Source of the DNA: an uncultured Alphaproteobacteria bacterium
GTDB taxonomy: Bacteria; Pseudomonadota; Alphaproteobacteria; HIMB59
Reading direction: 5' to 3'
Assembly (NCBI GenBank): GCA_902574995.1
Contig: CACGPP010000001.1
Span: forward strand, 248,001 to 312,000
DNA length: 64,000 nucleotides
Shown here: in pieces, positions 18,429 to 28,876 of the stretch
Numbering within the stretch: the first letter of the stretch is position 1
Layout of the letters: every line of letters starts with the position of its first letter
Translations under genes and position numbers: made by a program
Notes under the pieces: generated by a model
The model's database searches: none
Seen by the model: the letters and a program-made list of their open reading frames with translations, nothing else
Told to the model about the DNA's origin: nothing

Positions 18429-18580
18429 ATAATTTTAATAAGAACAATTATTCCTAAAATAAAACCGAATATTACGTCTACGTATTTTCCTTTTTTTCTG
18501 GCCATTAGATAAAAAGAGATTAAAGCCAAAGTAATTACTACAATACTCGATAAGTTTGTTACAAAAGAAGAGGGCTCCAT
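18422..18580 (-). CDS. Small single/double-TM protein (52 aa)
   Basis: MEPSSFVTNLSSIVVITLALISFYLMARKKGKYVDVIFGFILGIIVLIKIIY; one hydrophobic hairpin. Confidence 0.5.
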   Translation of the reverse strand: MEPSSFVTNLSSIVVITLALISFYLMARKKGKYVDVIFGFILGIIVLIKIIY

Positions 18581-18583
18581 TTA

Positions 18584-19309
18584 TTATTCTTCCCATTTAA
18601 AACGATCGAATGATTTAAAAATTTCAAATATTCCTTTTTCCCATTGTTTAGATACGTATTGATAATCATCATCATTAATTTCAAGAGATTGTTGGTAAAC
18701 TATTTCTGATATATTATTTTTATATACAACTAAGTCGATAGGCGGACCAACAGATAAATCTGCTTTCATTGTACTGTCCATACTTATTAAAGCACATCTT
18801 GCTGCATCTCCAAGATAAGTGTCTGACTTAACAACTCTGTCTAATATTGGCTTACCATACTTTATTTCTCCAATGACAAGATAAGGTTTAAATTCACTTG
18901 ATTTAATAAAATTACCTTGAGGGTAAACTAAATATAACTCTGACTCCTGATCATTTATGTGACCACCAACTATAAAAGTTGAACCTAATTCAATAGTCTC
19001 TTGATTAATACCATCTGGTGAAGAATGTTTGACATTTAATCTCCCAATGTATTTTGCGATTTCATTTAAATTAAATAAATTATTTAAATTATTACCATTT
19101 TTATCATCTTCTAAATCTTTAGTAATAGAGTTAAAGACTGCTTGAGAAGTAGCTAAATTTCCTGATGTTAAAATTATTATATTTCTATCAATGCCCTTAT
19201 GGACATACATTTTAGAATAAGAGTTAAAGTTATCTAGGCCTGCATTTGTCCTTCTGTCAGATGCAAAAACCATCCCCTCATTTACTTTTATTCCTACACA
19301 ATAAGTCAC
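18584..19309 (-). CDS. Anbu (proteasome-type, Ntn-hydrolase) peptidase
   Basis: MTYCVGIKVNEGMVFASDRRTNAGLDNFNSYSKMYVH..., Anbu-like N-terminal Thr and proteasome fold motifs. Confidence 0.87.
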   Translation of the reverse strand: MTYCVGIKVNEGMVFASDRRTNAGLDNFNSYSKMYVHKGIDRNIIILTSGNLATSQAVFNSITKDLEDDKNGNNLNNLFNLNEIAKYIGRLNVKHSSPDGINQETIELGSTFIVGGHINDQESELYLVYPQGNFIKSSEFKPYLVIGEIKYGKPILDRVVKSDTYLGDAARCALISMDSTMKADLSVGPPIDLVVYKNNISEIVYQQSLEINDDDYQYVSKQWEKGIFEIFKSFDRFKWEE

Positions 19310-19414
19310 ATTTTAATTAAATAGCTAATTTTTTAAAAATACAAACGAATATTTACATACCTTCAATCTAAACTATGCATAACCACAAATAAGCATTTAT
19401 TGTATTTTTAAACA

Positions 19415-20860
19415 GTGACCATAAATTGGAAAAATTACAATTCAAAAAATAGCTATGATGAGTATTTAACCCCTGAAAAAAGTCTTAGAAAAGAAGCTAA
19501 AGTAATTTCTAAAATATTAAATAGTTACTCAATCAAAGATTTAGAGAAAATTGAACAAAATTGCCAAAGCACAATAAGTTCTCGTGGCATTAATTTTAAA
19601 GTTTACTCAGCTGATAAAAAAGCTGCGGAGGAAAAAAAATGGCCATTAGATATTATTCCAAGGATTATTCTTAAATCCCAATGGCTTAAGGTAAGAAAAG
19701 GGTTAATACAAAGGTGCAAAGCATTGAATCTTTTTATAAATGATGTCTATAATCAAAAAAAAATATTTAAAGACAACATTGTTCCAAAAGAATTAGTATT
19801 TAAATCTCAAAATTATCTTAAACAATGTGAGGGTTTTCATCCAAAAAAAAAGATTTGGTCTCATATTTCAGGAATAGATTTAATTAGAAATATTGATGGA
19901 AAATTTCTAGTATTAGAGGATAACCTTCGTGTCCCCTCAGGTGTTTCATATATGCTTGAAAATAGAATGGTAATGGGGGAGGTATTTCCTGAATTATTTA
20001 CACGTTATAGAGTTTCACCGATCAATCACTATTGCAATAGACTCTATCATTGTATGTTAGATGCAATACCTTATAAAAAAAATAACCCAACAATGGTTGT
20101 ATTAACACCAGGTGTTTATAACTCTGCATACTTTGAACATTCATTTTTAGCACAGCAAATGGGAATTGCTCTTGTTGAAGGAAAAGATCTCTATGTCGAA
20201 AATGACAAAGTTTATGTAAAGACAGTCAAAGGAGGTTTAAGAGTTGATTGCATATATAGAAGGATTGATGATACTTTTTTAGATCCCAAAGCTTTTTTTA
20301 AAGGATCTTTGTTAGGTGTAGCAGGTTTATACAAATCTTACAGAAAAGGTAATGTTGGACTTCTAAACGCACCTGGAAGTGGGGTAGCAGATGATAAGGT
20401 AATATATTCGTATGTTCCTAAAATAATTAAATATTATTTAGATGAGGAGCCTAAATTAGAACAAGTAGAGACATATTTATGTCACAATAAATCTGAGAGA
20501 GATTACGTAATATCAAATATCTCAAAAATGATAGTAAAACCTGCTGATGGATCTGGTGGTTATGGTATTATTGTAGGACCTAAATCTTCTAAATCTGAGA
20601 GAGAGGCATATATAAGGAAAATTTTACATAATCCAAGAAACTTTATTGCTCAACCTTTAGAAATATTATCAACCACCCCAACTTTGCAGGGGAATTTAAT
20701 TGAACCTCGACATCAAGATTTACGGCCATTTATTCTTTCTGGAAGAGAGACATACGTAACTATGGGCGGTTTGACTAGAGTTGCTCTTAAAAAGGGAAGT
20801 ACGATAGTAAATAGTTCACAGGGTGGAGGCTCAAAAGACACTATGATTGTAGAAGATTAA
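19415..20860 (+). CDS. Circularly permuted ATP-grasp type 2 protein
   Basis: LEDNLRVPSGVSYMLENR, VKPADGSGGYGIIVGP, RHQDLRPFIL motifs; GTG start. Confidence 0.9.
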   Translation: MTINWKNYNSKNSYDEYLTPEKSLRKEAKVISKILNSYSIKDLEKIEQNCQSTISSRGINFKVYSADKKAAEEKKWPLDIIPRIILKSQWLKVRKGLIQRCKALNLFINDVYNQKKIFKDNIVPKELVFKSQNYLKQCEGFHPKKKIWSHISGIDLIRNIDGKFLVLEDNLRVPSGVSYMLENRMVMGEVFPELFTRYRVSPINHYCNRLYHCMLDAIPYKKNNPTMVVLTPGVYNSAYFEHSFLAQQMGIALVEGKDLYVENDKVYVKTVKGGLRVDCIYRRIDDTFLDPKAFFKGSLLGVAGLYKSYRKGNVGLLNAPGSGVADDKVIYSYVPKIIKYYLDEEPKLEQVETYLCHNKSERDYVISNISKMIVKPADGSGGYGIIVGPKSSKSEREAYIRKILHNPRNFIAQPLEILSTTPTLQGNLIEPRHQDLRPFILSGRETYVTMGGLTRVALKKGSTIVNSSQGGGSKDTMIVED

Positions 20861-20862
20861 AT

Positions 20863-22299
20863 TTATATCTTTTGTTTTACTACTATAGTCTGATTTAAAT
20901 TTTCAATCTCAAATAGTTCCTCATCTCCATTAGTCCATTTAATTTTAATCTTAAACTCATTTTCATTATCTCTAATTCCATAGTGAGCAACAGGCTCCAT
21001 TTGACATAGATATCCTGATCCGGCATCAATTGTTTTAGAATGTGTTCTTTCGTTTGTATATAAAGTTACAGTTGCTCCTCTAGCGGGTGCCCCATGGACA
21101 TTTAAAGGTCTAATTCTTAAAAAAGATCTTTTCTCATCATTATGATATTTAAATAGGGTCAACGGTTGAGCACCAGTCTCACCATGAGATAAAAGAAGCT
21201 CAAGCACCCCATCATTATCTATATCTGCAACTGCTGCTCCCGTTCCAAGACCATTTGGCTCAAGTGCTTGTTCTAATTTAATTTCTTTAAATTCACCGTT
21301 TTCAATTATTTTATAAAGTCTATTTGGTTGACCTATGTTATTCAAAAACACTTCATCATAACCATCATTATCAAAATCTGCTGAAATTACTGTTCTAATT
21401 TTTGATGGCTCATCAAAAGTAGAGTCAGCAATGTTTTTAAATTTATCGTTATCTAAAACGTAGGCTCTGTTAAAACCTTCCCAATTACCGTTTAGAATAT
21501 CAAGTCTTCCTCGATACAGAATGTCAGATAATACAGTTCCTCTTCCATTTTGATAGATATCTTTGACATTCATTTGACTAGCGACGTCTGAATAATTTCC
21601 ATTTTGATTTAAATAAAGAAAATTCGGACCTCTTTCATTAGCTGCAAACACATCTATTTGATCAGATATGATATGACCAGCAACTACTGCTCTACCTCCT
21701 GTAACTTTATCAAGTCCCAGACTTGCAGCCAGATCTACAACTCTATTATCAATAAACTCATAGTATCTTGTTGGACCACCATAATTAGCAACATAAATTC
21801 CGTAATTTCCATTACCTTCTCTGTCGACACAAACTACTGATCTCCCTGCTGTTAAATTCAATTCGCTTTGATTAATTTCTTTTTCGAATAAGTCCTCTAT
21901 TGCATACTGTGAATTTATTAAAAGCCTATCTGAGTACATTTTCTTGCCACTGTAGGTATCGGTGTTAAGAAAATAAATTTCCTCAAGACCATCTTTGTCT
22001 ATATCACATGCTGCAACTCCAATTGTAGATCTCTCTGGGTCAGAAAAAATATTATCAGTAATTTTATTTTCAAGTATTTCTCCATTAAAACCTAAAGCAA
22101 GATTACTAAATCTAAATCCAGTAACTATAAATTCGTCATTACCATCATTATCAAAATCAGTTACAGCCACTCCGTAACTTAGTCTAGGACTTTGATCAGG
22201 TAATAAATTACTAATATTTTTGAAATAGCTTTTTTCTGCAAATACATTCATAGAATAAAAAATAAATAAAAATAAAAACGGAAATTTATACAATTTCAT
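20863..22299 (-). CDS. Exported FG-GAP/VCBS repeat protein with ASPIC/UnbV-like C-terminus (CRTAC1-like)
   Basis: Signal peptide; repeated DFDNDGNDE/DIDKDGLEE/DIDNDGVLE motifs; C-terminal IRPLNVHGAPARGATVTLYT...GSGYLCQMEP. Confidence 0.85.
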   Translation of the reverse strand: MKLYKFPFLFLFIFYSMNVFAEKSYFKNISNLLPDQSPRLSYGVAVTDFDNDGNDEFIVTGFRFSNLALGFNGEILENKITDNIFSDPERSTIGVAACDIDKDGLEEIYFLNTDTYSGKKMYSDRLLINSQYAIEDLFEKEINQSELNLTAGRSVVCVDREGNGNYGIYVANYGGPTRYYEFIDNRVVDLAASLGLDKVTGGRAVVAGHIISDQIDVFAANERGPNFLYLNQNGNYSDVASQMNVKDIYQNGRGTVLSDILYRGRLDILNGNWEGFNRAYVLDNDKFKNIADSTFDEPSKIRTVISADFDNDGYDEVFLNNIGQPNRLYKIIENGEFKEIKLEQALEPNGLGTGAAVADIDNDGVLELLLSHGETGAQPLTLFKYHNDEKRSFLRIRPLNVHGAPARGATVTLYTNERTHSKTIDAGSGYLCQMEPVAHYGIRDNENEFKIKIKWTNGDEELFEIENLNQTIVVKQKI

Positions 22300-22356
22300 A
22301 TAATTGTTACTATTTTTTTGATGATCTAGATTTAGATATGATTTGTAACACTTTTA

Positions 22357-23091
22357 GTGTACCAAAAATTGTTAACTTTAGACAAAAGTAGTATTATTTT
22401 ATTTGTTATCACTATCTTACTTGTATTGATTGTGGATAAAAATTCTTACTCTTCTGAAAATATCAAAAATGAAACTTACTATTATGATACACTTGCCGAA
22501 AATTGGATTGACATATTTCCAGATGGAAATAGGAATGCTGCAGGACCAAAGTTTTTTAAATATCTTATAGATCAAGACCTTAGTTTTGACGATTTTGTTG
22601 AATTCAATAAAAGATATTGCCCAGTGTCTGGTTCATTGATAGCTCCTGGATCTGAGCCAGCATTTATAAGTATGAATGAGGTCGACTCAAATAATAAAGT
22701 ATGTGGAGATATGTATCGTTGTTGTTGGCCATGTGTTTGTGACTCAATGAAATATGCAAAAGCTATGGAAATATCATATAAATTTCAAGGTATTGAAGAA
22801 AAATTTACTGTAATGACTATTGATAACCCCTGCGGTAAAGTGGAATTTCCACTTGAGGTAAATCGAGATTATTTTTGTATTGGCGAAAAGATGAATCTAG
22901 ATCAAGTCTTTGCAGTTGATCAAAAAATGATAATTGGCTTATTACACAAACCAACTAGTTGTAATAGCAGTGACCTTTTAGCAATTAACAGCCACCCTGT
23001 AGTAGGGGAACAATGTAAGATTAGAAACGCCACTAAAGAAGAAGAACTTATCTCAGGGATGGGTGATATATTTATAAAGTTATCCAAATAA
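22357..23091 (+). CDS. Membrane-anchored/exported cysteine-rich protein of unknown function
   Basis: N-terminal hydrophobic segment; CGDMYRCCWPCVCDSM and other Cys; GTG start. Confidence 0.7.
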   Translation: MYQKLLTLDKSSIILFVITILLVLIVDKNSYSSENIKNETYYYDTLAENWIDIFPDGNRNAAGPKFFKYLIDQDLSFDDFVEFNKRYCPVSGSLIAPGSEPAFISMNEVDSNNKVCGDMYRCCWPCVCDSMKYAKAMEISYKFQGIEEKFTVMTIDNPCGKVEFPLEVNRDYFCIGEKMNLDQVFAVDQKMIIGLLHKPTSCNSSDLLAINSHPVVGEQCKIRNATKEEELISGMGDIFIKLSK

Positions 23092-23104
23092 CTGTATAAA
23101 AAAA

Positions 23105-23290
23105 TTAATTTTTTAAAGCATAATCACCATATATAATTGTATTACTGCTTTTGAGTCTATATTTTTTTAAGACTTTTACAGACTTATATTTTTTTCTTAG
23201 TTTTCTTAACTCTATTGAAGCTTCTTTTCTATATTTTCTATTTTTCCACCAAGATGAATTACCAACTTCTAAAGTAATTATTTTAATCAT
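23105..23290 (-). CDS. Small basic protein of unknown function
   Basis: 61 aa ORF overlapping the upstream DedA-like gene end by 8 bp. Confidence 0.5.
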   Translation of the reverse strand: MIKIITLEVGNSSWWKNRKYRKEASIELRKLRKKYKSVKVLKKYRLKSSNTIIYGDYALKN

Positions 23291-23717
23291 TAAATATAAT
23301 AAATATTAAAAAAATATACCGAGATATTTTTGAGATACTGACAAGAATTAAAAAAGTAAAAAACTTTACTCTCAATACTCCTGCTGCGATAGTAAGTGGA
23401 TCTCCAATGATTGGTACCCATGCCAATAACAATGACCAAATGCCATATTTTTTAAAATAAATTTCACTTTTTACAATTTGCCTCTCATTTGCTGGGAACC
23501 ACTTCTTATTTTTGAAAATTAATATTTTTTTTCCTAAATACCAATTAACTGAAGAGCCAAGAATATTTCCAAAACTTGCAACAATCAAAAGTAAATATTT
23601 ATTAAATGAGTCTGTTAATAGCATTGTTGATAAAACTAGTTCAGAGGAGAGCGGGAGAATTGTAGCTGCTGAAAAACTAATGATAAATAATTGAAAATAT
23701 GAAATTAATATTATCAC
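23283..23717 (-). CDS. YqaA/DedA (VTT-domain) membrane protein
   Basis: FGNILGSSVNWYLGKK and WVPIIGDPLTIAAGVLRV motifs. Confidence 0.82.
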   Translation of the reverse strand: MIILISYFQLFIISFSAATILPLSSELVLSTMLLTDSFNKYLLLIVASFGNILGSSVNWYLGKKILIFKNKKWFPANERQIVKSEIYFKKYGIWSLLLAWVPIIGDPLTIAAGVLRVKFFTFLILVSISKISRYIFLIFIIFND

Positions 23718-23728
23718 ATCATTAACAT

Positions 23729-24142
23729 TTAAATATAAGTTTCAGCTTTTAAAATATCTAATATTAACATAAAGGTAAAATAACCTGCATTTATAAATAC
23801 TATAAAACTAAACATATAAACAATCTCTTTAGAAACATTTTCACTTACGAAATTTGGAAAAAAATACTTTCCAAGAAGAAAACTTATTTCGGAATATATT
23901 ATTGTTATTGTAGCTGCAATAAAAAGAACGTAAGTAAATTTACCAAAAAAATTTACGACAAATAAGCTAGCAAAAGCAATAAATAATAAAAAAAGAGAAG
24001 AATAAATTGATAAATTTGAAACTGTTAATTTTTTTTTATAAATTTTTCTTGTTAAAAGTAGAATAAAAAAAATTATTGTTAAAATAATCGAAACTATAAA
24101 AACTTTCGTGTTATAAAGAGAGTCTGAAAAAAAAAGGTCCAA
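23729..24142 (-). CDS. Membrane protein of unknown function
   Basis: 137 aa, 4 hydrophobic segments. Confidence 0.6.
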   Translation of the reverse strand: MDLFFSDSLYNTKVFIVSIILTIIFFILLLTRKIYKKKLTVSNLSIYSSLFLLFIAFASLFVVNFFGKFTYVLFIAATITIIYSEISFLLGKYFFPNFVSENVSKEIVYMFSFIVFINAGYFTFMLILDILKAETYI

Positions 24143-24145
24143 AAA

Positions 24146-24238
24146 TTATTTTTTTCTAATTTTTCTAATAGTCATTATTGAAAGGAACAATACAAAGAAT
24201 ATTAAAGCAAATGCTCCAATTAAAAATATCCATTTCAT
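24146..24238 (-). CDS. 30-aa single-TM microprotein MKWIFLIGAFALIFFVLFLSIMTIRKIRKK
   Basis: ATG to TAA; one TM helix with basic tail; in-line with neighbouring minus-strand genes. Confidence 0.4.
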   Translation of the reverse strand: MKWIFLIGAFALIFFVLFLSIMTIRKIRKK

Positions 24239-24273
24239 AAATTAATTATACAAATTTTGCTTTAAGTTGAAAG

Positions 24274-26853
24274 TTATGATCTCAAAACCCTTAGGTTTTT
24301 ATTCGCAATTACTAATCCGTATTTATCTTTAGTGAAAATTAATTTATCTTCAATATTCTCGCCTATATCTAAAATTACCTCTGATAAAGGGTTTAAAACT
24401 TCATCTTGTAATAATCTTTTCAAAGGTCTGGCTCCAAATAATGGATCAAACCCTTTTTCTTTTAAATAGTTAAAGGCTTCATCAGTGAAACCAATTGAAA
24501 TGCCTTTTGAAGAGACTCTTTTTTCGATTAATTGAATTTGATTATTTAAAATCGCACTAATATTTTCTTTTGATAATTTGTTAAATAAAATTATGTCATC
24601 AATTCTGTTTAAAAACTCTAGTCGAAAATGATTTTTTAATTCTTCAAGGGCTAAGTTTTTTTTTGTTGTATAGTCAAAATTATCATCAATAGGAATTTGT
24701 GAGCCAATGTTAGAAGTCATAACGATGAGGGTATTTTTGAAATTGATTATTTTTCCTTTTGAGTCTGTTAACCTACCATCATCTAAAATTTGAAGTAGAA
24801 TATTAAATACATCAGGGTGTGCTTTTTCAATTTCATCAAACAAAATTACTTGGTAGGGGCGTCTGCGTACAGAGTCAGTTAACTTTCCACCATCATCATA
24901 ACCAACATAACCCGGGGGAGATCCAATAAGCTTACTTACTGAGTGTTTTTCCATGTACTCAGACATGTCAAGTCTTAGCATTTGCTTTTCGTTATCAAAA
25001 ACATACTCTGCCAGTGCTTTTGATAATTCAGTTTTTCCTACACCCGTTGGTCCTAAAAATAGGAAGGAGCCTAAAGGTTTATCAGGATCTTGAAGACCTG
25101 CTTTAGAAATCTTAATTGCCTTCGAAACTTTCTCAATTGCATCTTGTTGGCCAATAACTCTTTTTTCTAAGAGTTTTTCTATGTTTATTAACTTATCTTT
25201 TTCACCTCCGATAAGTTTTTCTAAAGGGATCCCCGTCCACTTTGAGACAACACTTGCAATATCATCAGCATTAATCACTTCATTTATTATTGTAGCCTGC
25301 TCTTTTTTATTTAATTCTTCATAATCTTTTTGAAGACTTGGGAGCAAGCCATACATGATTTCACTTGCTTTTGTTAAATCACCACTTCTTTGAGCTCTTT
25401 CAAGGTCTTCCTTTGCTTGATCAATTCTTTCATTTAAATTTCTTTTTGTATCTAGAATCTTTTTTTCTGACTCCCAAGTGCTATTGAGTATATTTAGTTT
25501 TTCTTGAATAACTGATATTTGACTTTCAATTTTTTCATTTTTTTTCTCATCTTTTTCACTATCTTTTGAAAGAACATTTTTTTCCATTTGCAGTTTAATC
25601 AGGTCTCTGTCAAGTTGATCTATTTCCTCAGGTTTACTGTCAATTTCCATTTTAACTTTACTCGCAGCCTCATCCATTAAATCAATAGCTTTATCAGGTA
25701 GAAAACGGTCAGTTATATATCGATCAGATAATTGGACTGATGATAAAATAGCCTCATCACTAATTCTTATCCCGTGATGGATTTCATATTTTTCTTTTAG
25801 GCCTCTCAAAATAGCAACAGCATCTGCTGAAGAGGGCTCATTAACAAAAACTGGTTGAAAACGTCTTGTTAGAGCTGCATCTTTCTCAAAATATTTTTTA
25901 TATTCATCTAAAGTTGTTGCACCAACACAATGTAATTCACCTCTAGCTAATGCTGGCTTTAGCATGTTAGATGCATCCATAGCCCCATCTGTCTTTCCAG
26001 CACCAACAAGCGTATGAATTTCATCTATGAATAAAATAATTGATCCGTTTTGCTTGTGAATTTCTTTTAAAACATTTTGAAGTCTTTCTTCAAATTCTCC
26101 ACGATATTTGGCTCCAGCAAGCAATAATCCCAGGTCAAGTATTCGAATAACTTTATTTTCTAATGAGCGAGGAACATCTTTATTTACGATTCTTTGTGCT
26201 AAACCCTCTATCAATGCAGTTTTACCCACGCCAGGGTCCCCAATTAATATTGGATTATTTTTAGTTCTCCTCGATAAAACTTGAATAGTTCTTCGAATTT
26301 CCTCATCTCTTCCAATAACTGGATCTAACTCTCTTTTTTGTGCCTTTTGAGTTACATTGATTGTATACTTTTCTAAAGCATTAAAATTATCATCAGAATT
26401 TTCACTTTCAGACTTTCCATCTTTTCTAAACTCTTGTATTTTTGTTTTAACTAATTCAGGACTAAGTCCATTTTTTTTTAATATCGTTTCAATTTGATCA
26501 TCTGATTTTATGCAACTTAAAAACAATGAGTCAATCGATACAAAACTATCTTGATTAGACTTTGCAATTTTTTCTGCACCTTCAAATAGGCTCAATAATT
26601 TAGGATCAGCATAAATTTGACTATTGTTTGAGCTATTTGCTTGTTCTTTAGATAATAATTCATAAATAGTTTTTCTAATTATATCTATATCAATTTTTTC
26701 AAAAATTTTGTTTATTAATTCATGATTAGAATTTAATAATTCATTAAAAATATGAATAGGGGCAATTTTTTGATGTTTTTTACTTAATGCTAAATTTTGT
26801 GCAGAATTAATAATTTTTTTTGAACTATTAGTATATTTTTCAAAATTCATCAT
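24274..26853 (-). CDS. clpB: ATP-dependent chaperone ClpB
   Basis: Two Walker A motifs ([37 protein letters not shown]) and coiled-coil middle domain; 859 aa. Confidence 0.97.
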   Translation of the reverse strand: MMNFEKYTNSSKKIINSAQNLALSKKHQKIAPIHIFNELLNSNHELINKIFEKIDIDIIRKTIYELLSKEQANSSNNSQIYADPKLLSLFEGAEKIAKSNQDSFVSIDSLFLSCIKSDDQIETILKKNGLSPELVKTKIQEFRKDGKSESENSDDNFNALEKYTINVTQKAQKRELDPVIGRDEEIRRTIQVLSRRTKNNPILIGDPGVGKTALIEGLAQRIVNKDVPRSLENKVIRILDLGLLLAGAKYRGEFEERLQNVLKEIHKQNGSIILFIDEIHTLVGAGKTDGAMDASNMLKPALARGELHCVGATTLDEYKKYFEKDAALTRRFQPVFVNEPSSADAVAILRGLKEKYEIHHGIRISDEAILSSVQLSDRYITDRFLPDKAIDLMDEAASKVKMEIDSKPEEIDQLDRDLIKLQMEKNVLSKDSEKDEKKNEKIESQISVIQEKLNILNSTWESEKKILDTKRNLNERIDQAKEDLERAQRSGDLTKASEIMYGLLPSLQKDYEELNKKEQATIINEVINADDIASVVSKWTGIPLEKLIGGEKDKLINIEKLLEKRVIGQQDAIEKVSKAIKISKAGLQDPDKPLGSFLFLGPTGVGKTELSKALAEYVFDNEKQMLRLDMSEYMEKHSVSKLIGSPPGYVGYDDGGKLTDSVRRRPYQVILFDEIEKAHPDVFNILLQILDDGRLTDSKGKIINFKNTLIVMTSNIGSQIPIDDNFDYTTKKNLALEELKNHFRLEFLNRIDDIILFNKLSKENISAILNNQIQLIEKRVSSKGISIGFTDEAFNYLKEKGFDPLFGARPLKRLLQDEVLNPLSEVILDIGENIEDKLIFTKDKYGLVIANKNLRVLRS

Positions 26854-26875
26854 ATAATTTATTTGGTTATAATTT

Positions 26876-26983
26876 ATGAAGAAACAAGACCTAAAAAAAA
26901 AAAATTTTGAACAACAAAAAAAAGATAAATTAGCTCAAAAATTAAGAGAAAATTTAAAAAAAAGAAAAAAAATTAAGAAATAA
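26876..26983 (+). CDS. Small very basic protein upstream of murA (35 aa)
   Basis: MKKQDLKKKNFEQQKKDKLAQKLRENLKKRKKIKK; 4 bp before murA ATG; resembles small LAxxLRxNLxRRK proteins beside murA in other alphaproteobacteria (from memory). Confidence 0.6.
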   Translation: MKKQDLKKKNFEQQKKDKLAQKLRENLKKRKKIKK

Positions 26984-26987
26984 GTTA

Positions 26988-28244
26988 ATGCAAACGGTAG
27001 TAATAAAAGGTCCCTCAACCTTGAAAGGACAAATAAATATCTCTGGTTCAAAAAATGCCTCTTTGCCTATAATCATTTCGACTCTGTTAGCAAAAGGTGA
27101 GTGTCTTATTCAAAATGTACCTAACCTTAGAGATACAAGATTTCTTATTTCAATTTTAAAAGATTTAGGTTGTGATATTGATTTTCAAAAAAATACTCTA
27201 TTTATAAGAAGTTCTGCTATTACAAAAAAATCAGCTGATTATGAATATGTTCGTCAAATGAGAGCATCTATTATTATTTTAGGACCTGCTATTACAAGAT
27301 ATAAAAAATTTAAAATTGCTCTTCCTGGTGGTTGCTCAATTGGCACAAGGGGAATTGATTTGCACTTAGATGCTCTAAAGTTAATGGGTATAAAAATTTC
27401 AATAAGAAATGGTTATGTAATAGCTGAAAGAAAAAAAAATAATTTAATACCTATTGATCATAAATTTCCAAAAATTAGTGTTGGTGCAACACAAAATATT
27501 TTAATGGCAGCAAGTCTTGCGAATGGAAAAAGTACATTAAAAAATTGTGCCATCGAGCCTGAAGTCATAGATTTAATTAATTTTCTAAACAAATGTGGCG
27601 CACTTATAAAAGTAAAAAATAGAACAATTACAGTTAGAGGTGTAGAAGAATTAAATCTTCAAGATTACAAAGTAATACCAGACAGGATAGAGGCTGGTTC
27701 ATATATTTTAGCAACTATGGCAACAAAAGGTAGACTCAAATTGAATAATTTTAATCCAAAAGACCTAGCTCTTCCTTTGAAAGTTTATAAAGGAATGGGT
27801 CTAAAAATAAAAAAGCTATCTAATTCTTCTTATGAAATTTATTGCAAAATACTTAAACCAGTAAAAAAAATCTCTACTAAAGAATTTCCAGGATACCCTA
27901 CAGATTTACAGGCTCAGCTAATAGCAACACAACTTAAGTCTGGTTTAAAGTCGAAAGTAGTCGAAAATATATTTGAAAATAGATTTATCCATATTCCAGA
28001 ACTTAGAAGATTTGGAGCGAATTTATCAATTAAAGGAAAAACAGTTACAATTGATAAAACATCAAATTTACTGGGCGCAGAGGTGATGGCGACAGATATA
28101 AGGGCTAGTTTTTCTCTTATAATCGCAGCAATGATATCTGAGGGAAAAACAGTAATAAGTAGAATTTATCACTTAGATAGAGGATATGAAGATTTTGATT
28201 TAAAATTAAAAAAATGTGGCGTAAACATTATTAGAAAAAAATGA
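26988..28244 (+). CDS. murA: UDP-N-acetylglucosamine 1-carboxyvinyltransferase
   Basis: GQINISGSKNASLPIIISTLLA; LPGGCSIGTRGIDLHL motif. Confidence 0.96.
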   Translation: MQTVVIKGPSTLKGQINISGSKNASLPIIISTLLAKGECLIQNVPNLRDTRFLISILKDLGCDIDFQKNTLFIRSSAITKKSADYEYVRQMRASIIILGPAITRYKKFKIALPGGCSIGTRGIDLHLDALKLMGIKISIRNGYVIAERKKNNLIPIDHKFPKISVGATQNILMAASLANGKSTLKNCAIEPEVIDLINFLNKCGALIKVKNRTITVRGVEELNLQDYKVIPDRIEAGSYILATMATKGRLKLNNFNPKDLALPLKVYKGMGLKIKKLSNSSYEIYCKILKPVKKISTKEFPGYPTDLQAQLIATQLKSGLKSKVVENIFENRFIHIPELRRFGANLSIKGKTVTIDKTSNLLGAEVMATDIRASFSLIIAAMISEGKTVISRIYHLDRGYEDFDLKLKKCGVNIIRKK

Positions 28245-28876
28245 AAAATCAAAATTTAATTATTGCCTGCCCTAAAGGTAGGCTAGAGGAAAAAGTTGTA
28301 AAATTTCTATCCGAAAGGGGCTTAAAAATAGAAGAAGCTTTTTTTAAAGATAGTGTTAGAAAATTAACATTTGATACTAATCTTAACGAGATAAAAGTAA
28401 TTAAGTTAAAACCATCTGATATTCGATCATATATTATGCTAGGTGCAGCGGATATTGGATTTGTTGGATACGATGAGATTCTTGAAAATAGTGCACAAAA
28501 TATCGTTCTTTTAAAAAAGACTAATATAGGTAAGTGTAGAATATCTATAGCTTCAAATAAAAAAAAAATTAATTTTTCAGAGAAGAAAATTTTTAAGGTA
28601 GCAACAAAATTTAAAAATATCTCTGAGAATTACTTTAAAAATTTAAATATACAAACTGAAACAATTAAATTAAATGGTTCTATCGAACTTGCAGTAAAAT
28701 ATGGAATAGCTGATTTTATCTTAGATTTAGTTCAATCAGGCAAGACATTAAAAGACAATCAGCTTTATGAAAATGTAGTAATAAACAATGATATCTCAAC
28801 TGTAATAATTGGTAGTTATTTTGCATACGATTTAAAGAAAAAATTTATCAAAAAACTTTTAACACAAGGTTTATAA
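28241..28876 (+). CDS. hisG: ATP phosphoribosyltransferase catalytic subunit, short form
   Basis: IACPKGRLEEKVVKFL; EIAVKYGIADFILDLVQSGKTL-type PRPP region; 211 aa. Confidence 0.92.
   Translation: MKNQNLIIACPKGRLEEKVVKFLSERGLKIEEAFFKDSVRKLTFDTNLNEIKVIKLKPSDIRSYIMLGAADIGFVGYDEILENSAQNIVLLKKTNIGKCRISIASNKKKINFSEKKIFKVATKFKNISENYFKNLNIQTETIKLNGSIELAVKYGIADFILDLVQSGKTLKDNQLYENVVINNDISTVIIGSYFAYDLKKKFIKKLLTQGL

Noticed and set aside
22354-22365. TTAGTGTACCA near 22.36 kb as another island repeat
   Set aside because: Single copy with several mismatches to AAAGTGTATSCA, not near a stable-RNA gene; overlaps the GTG start of a CDS.
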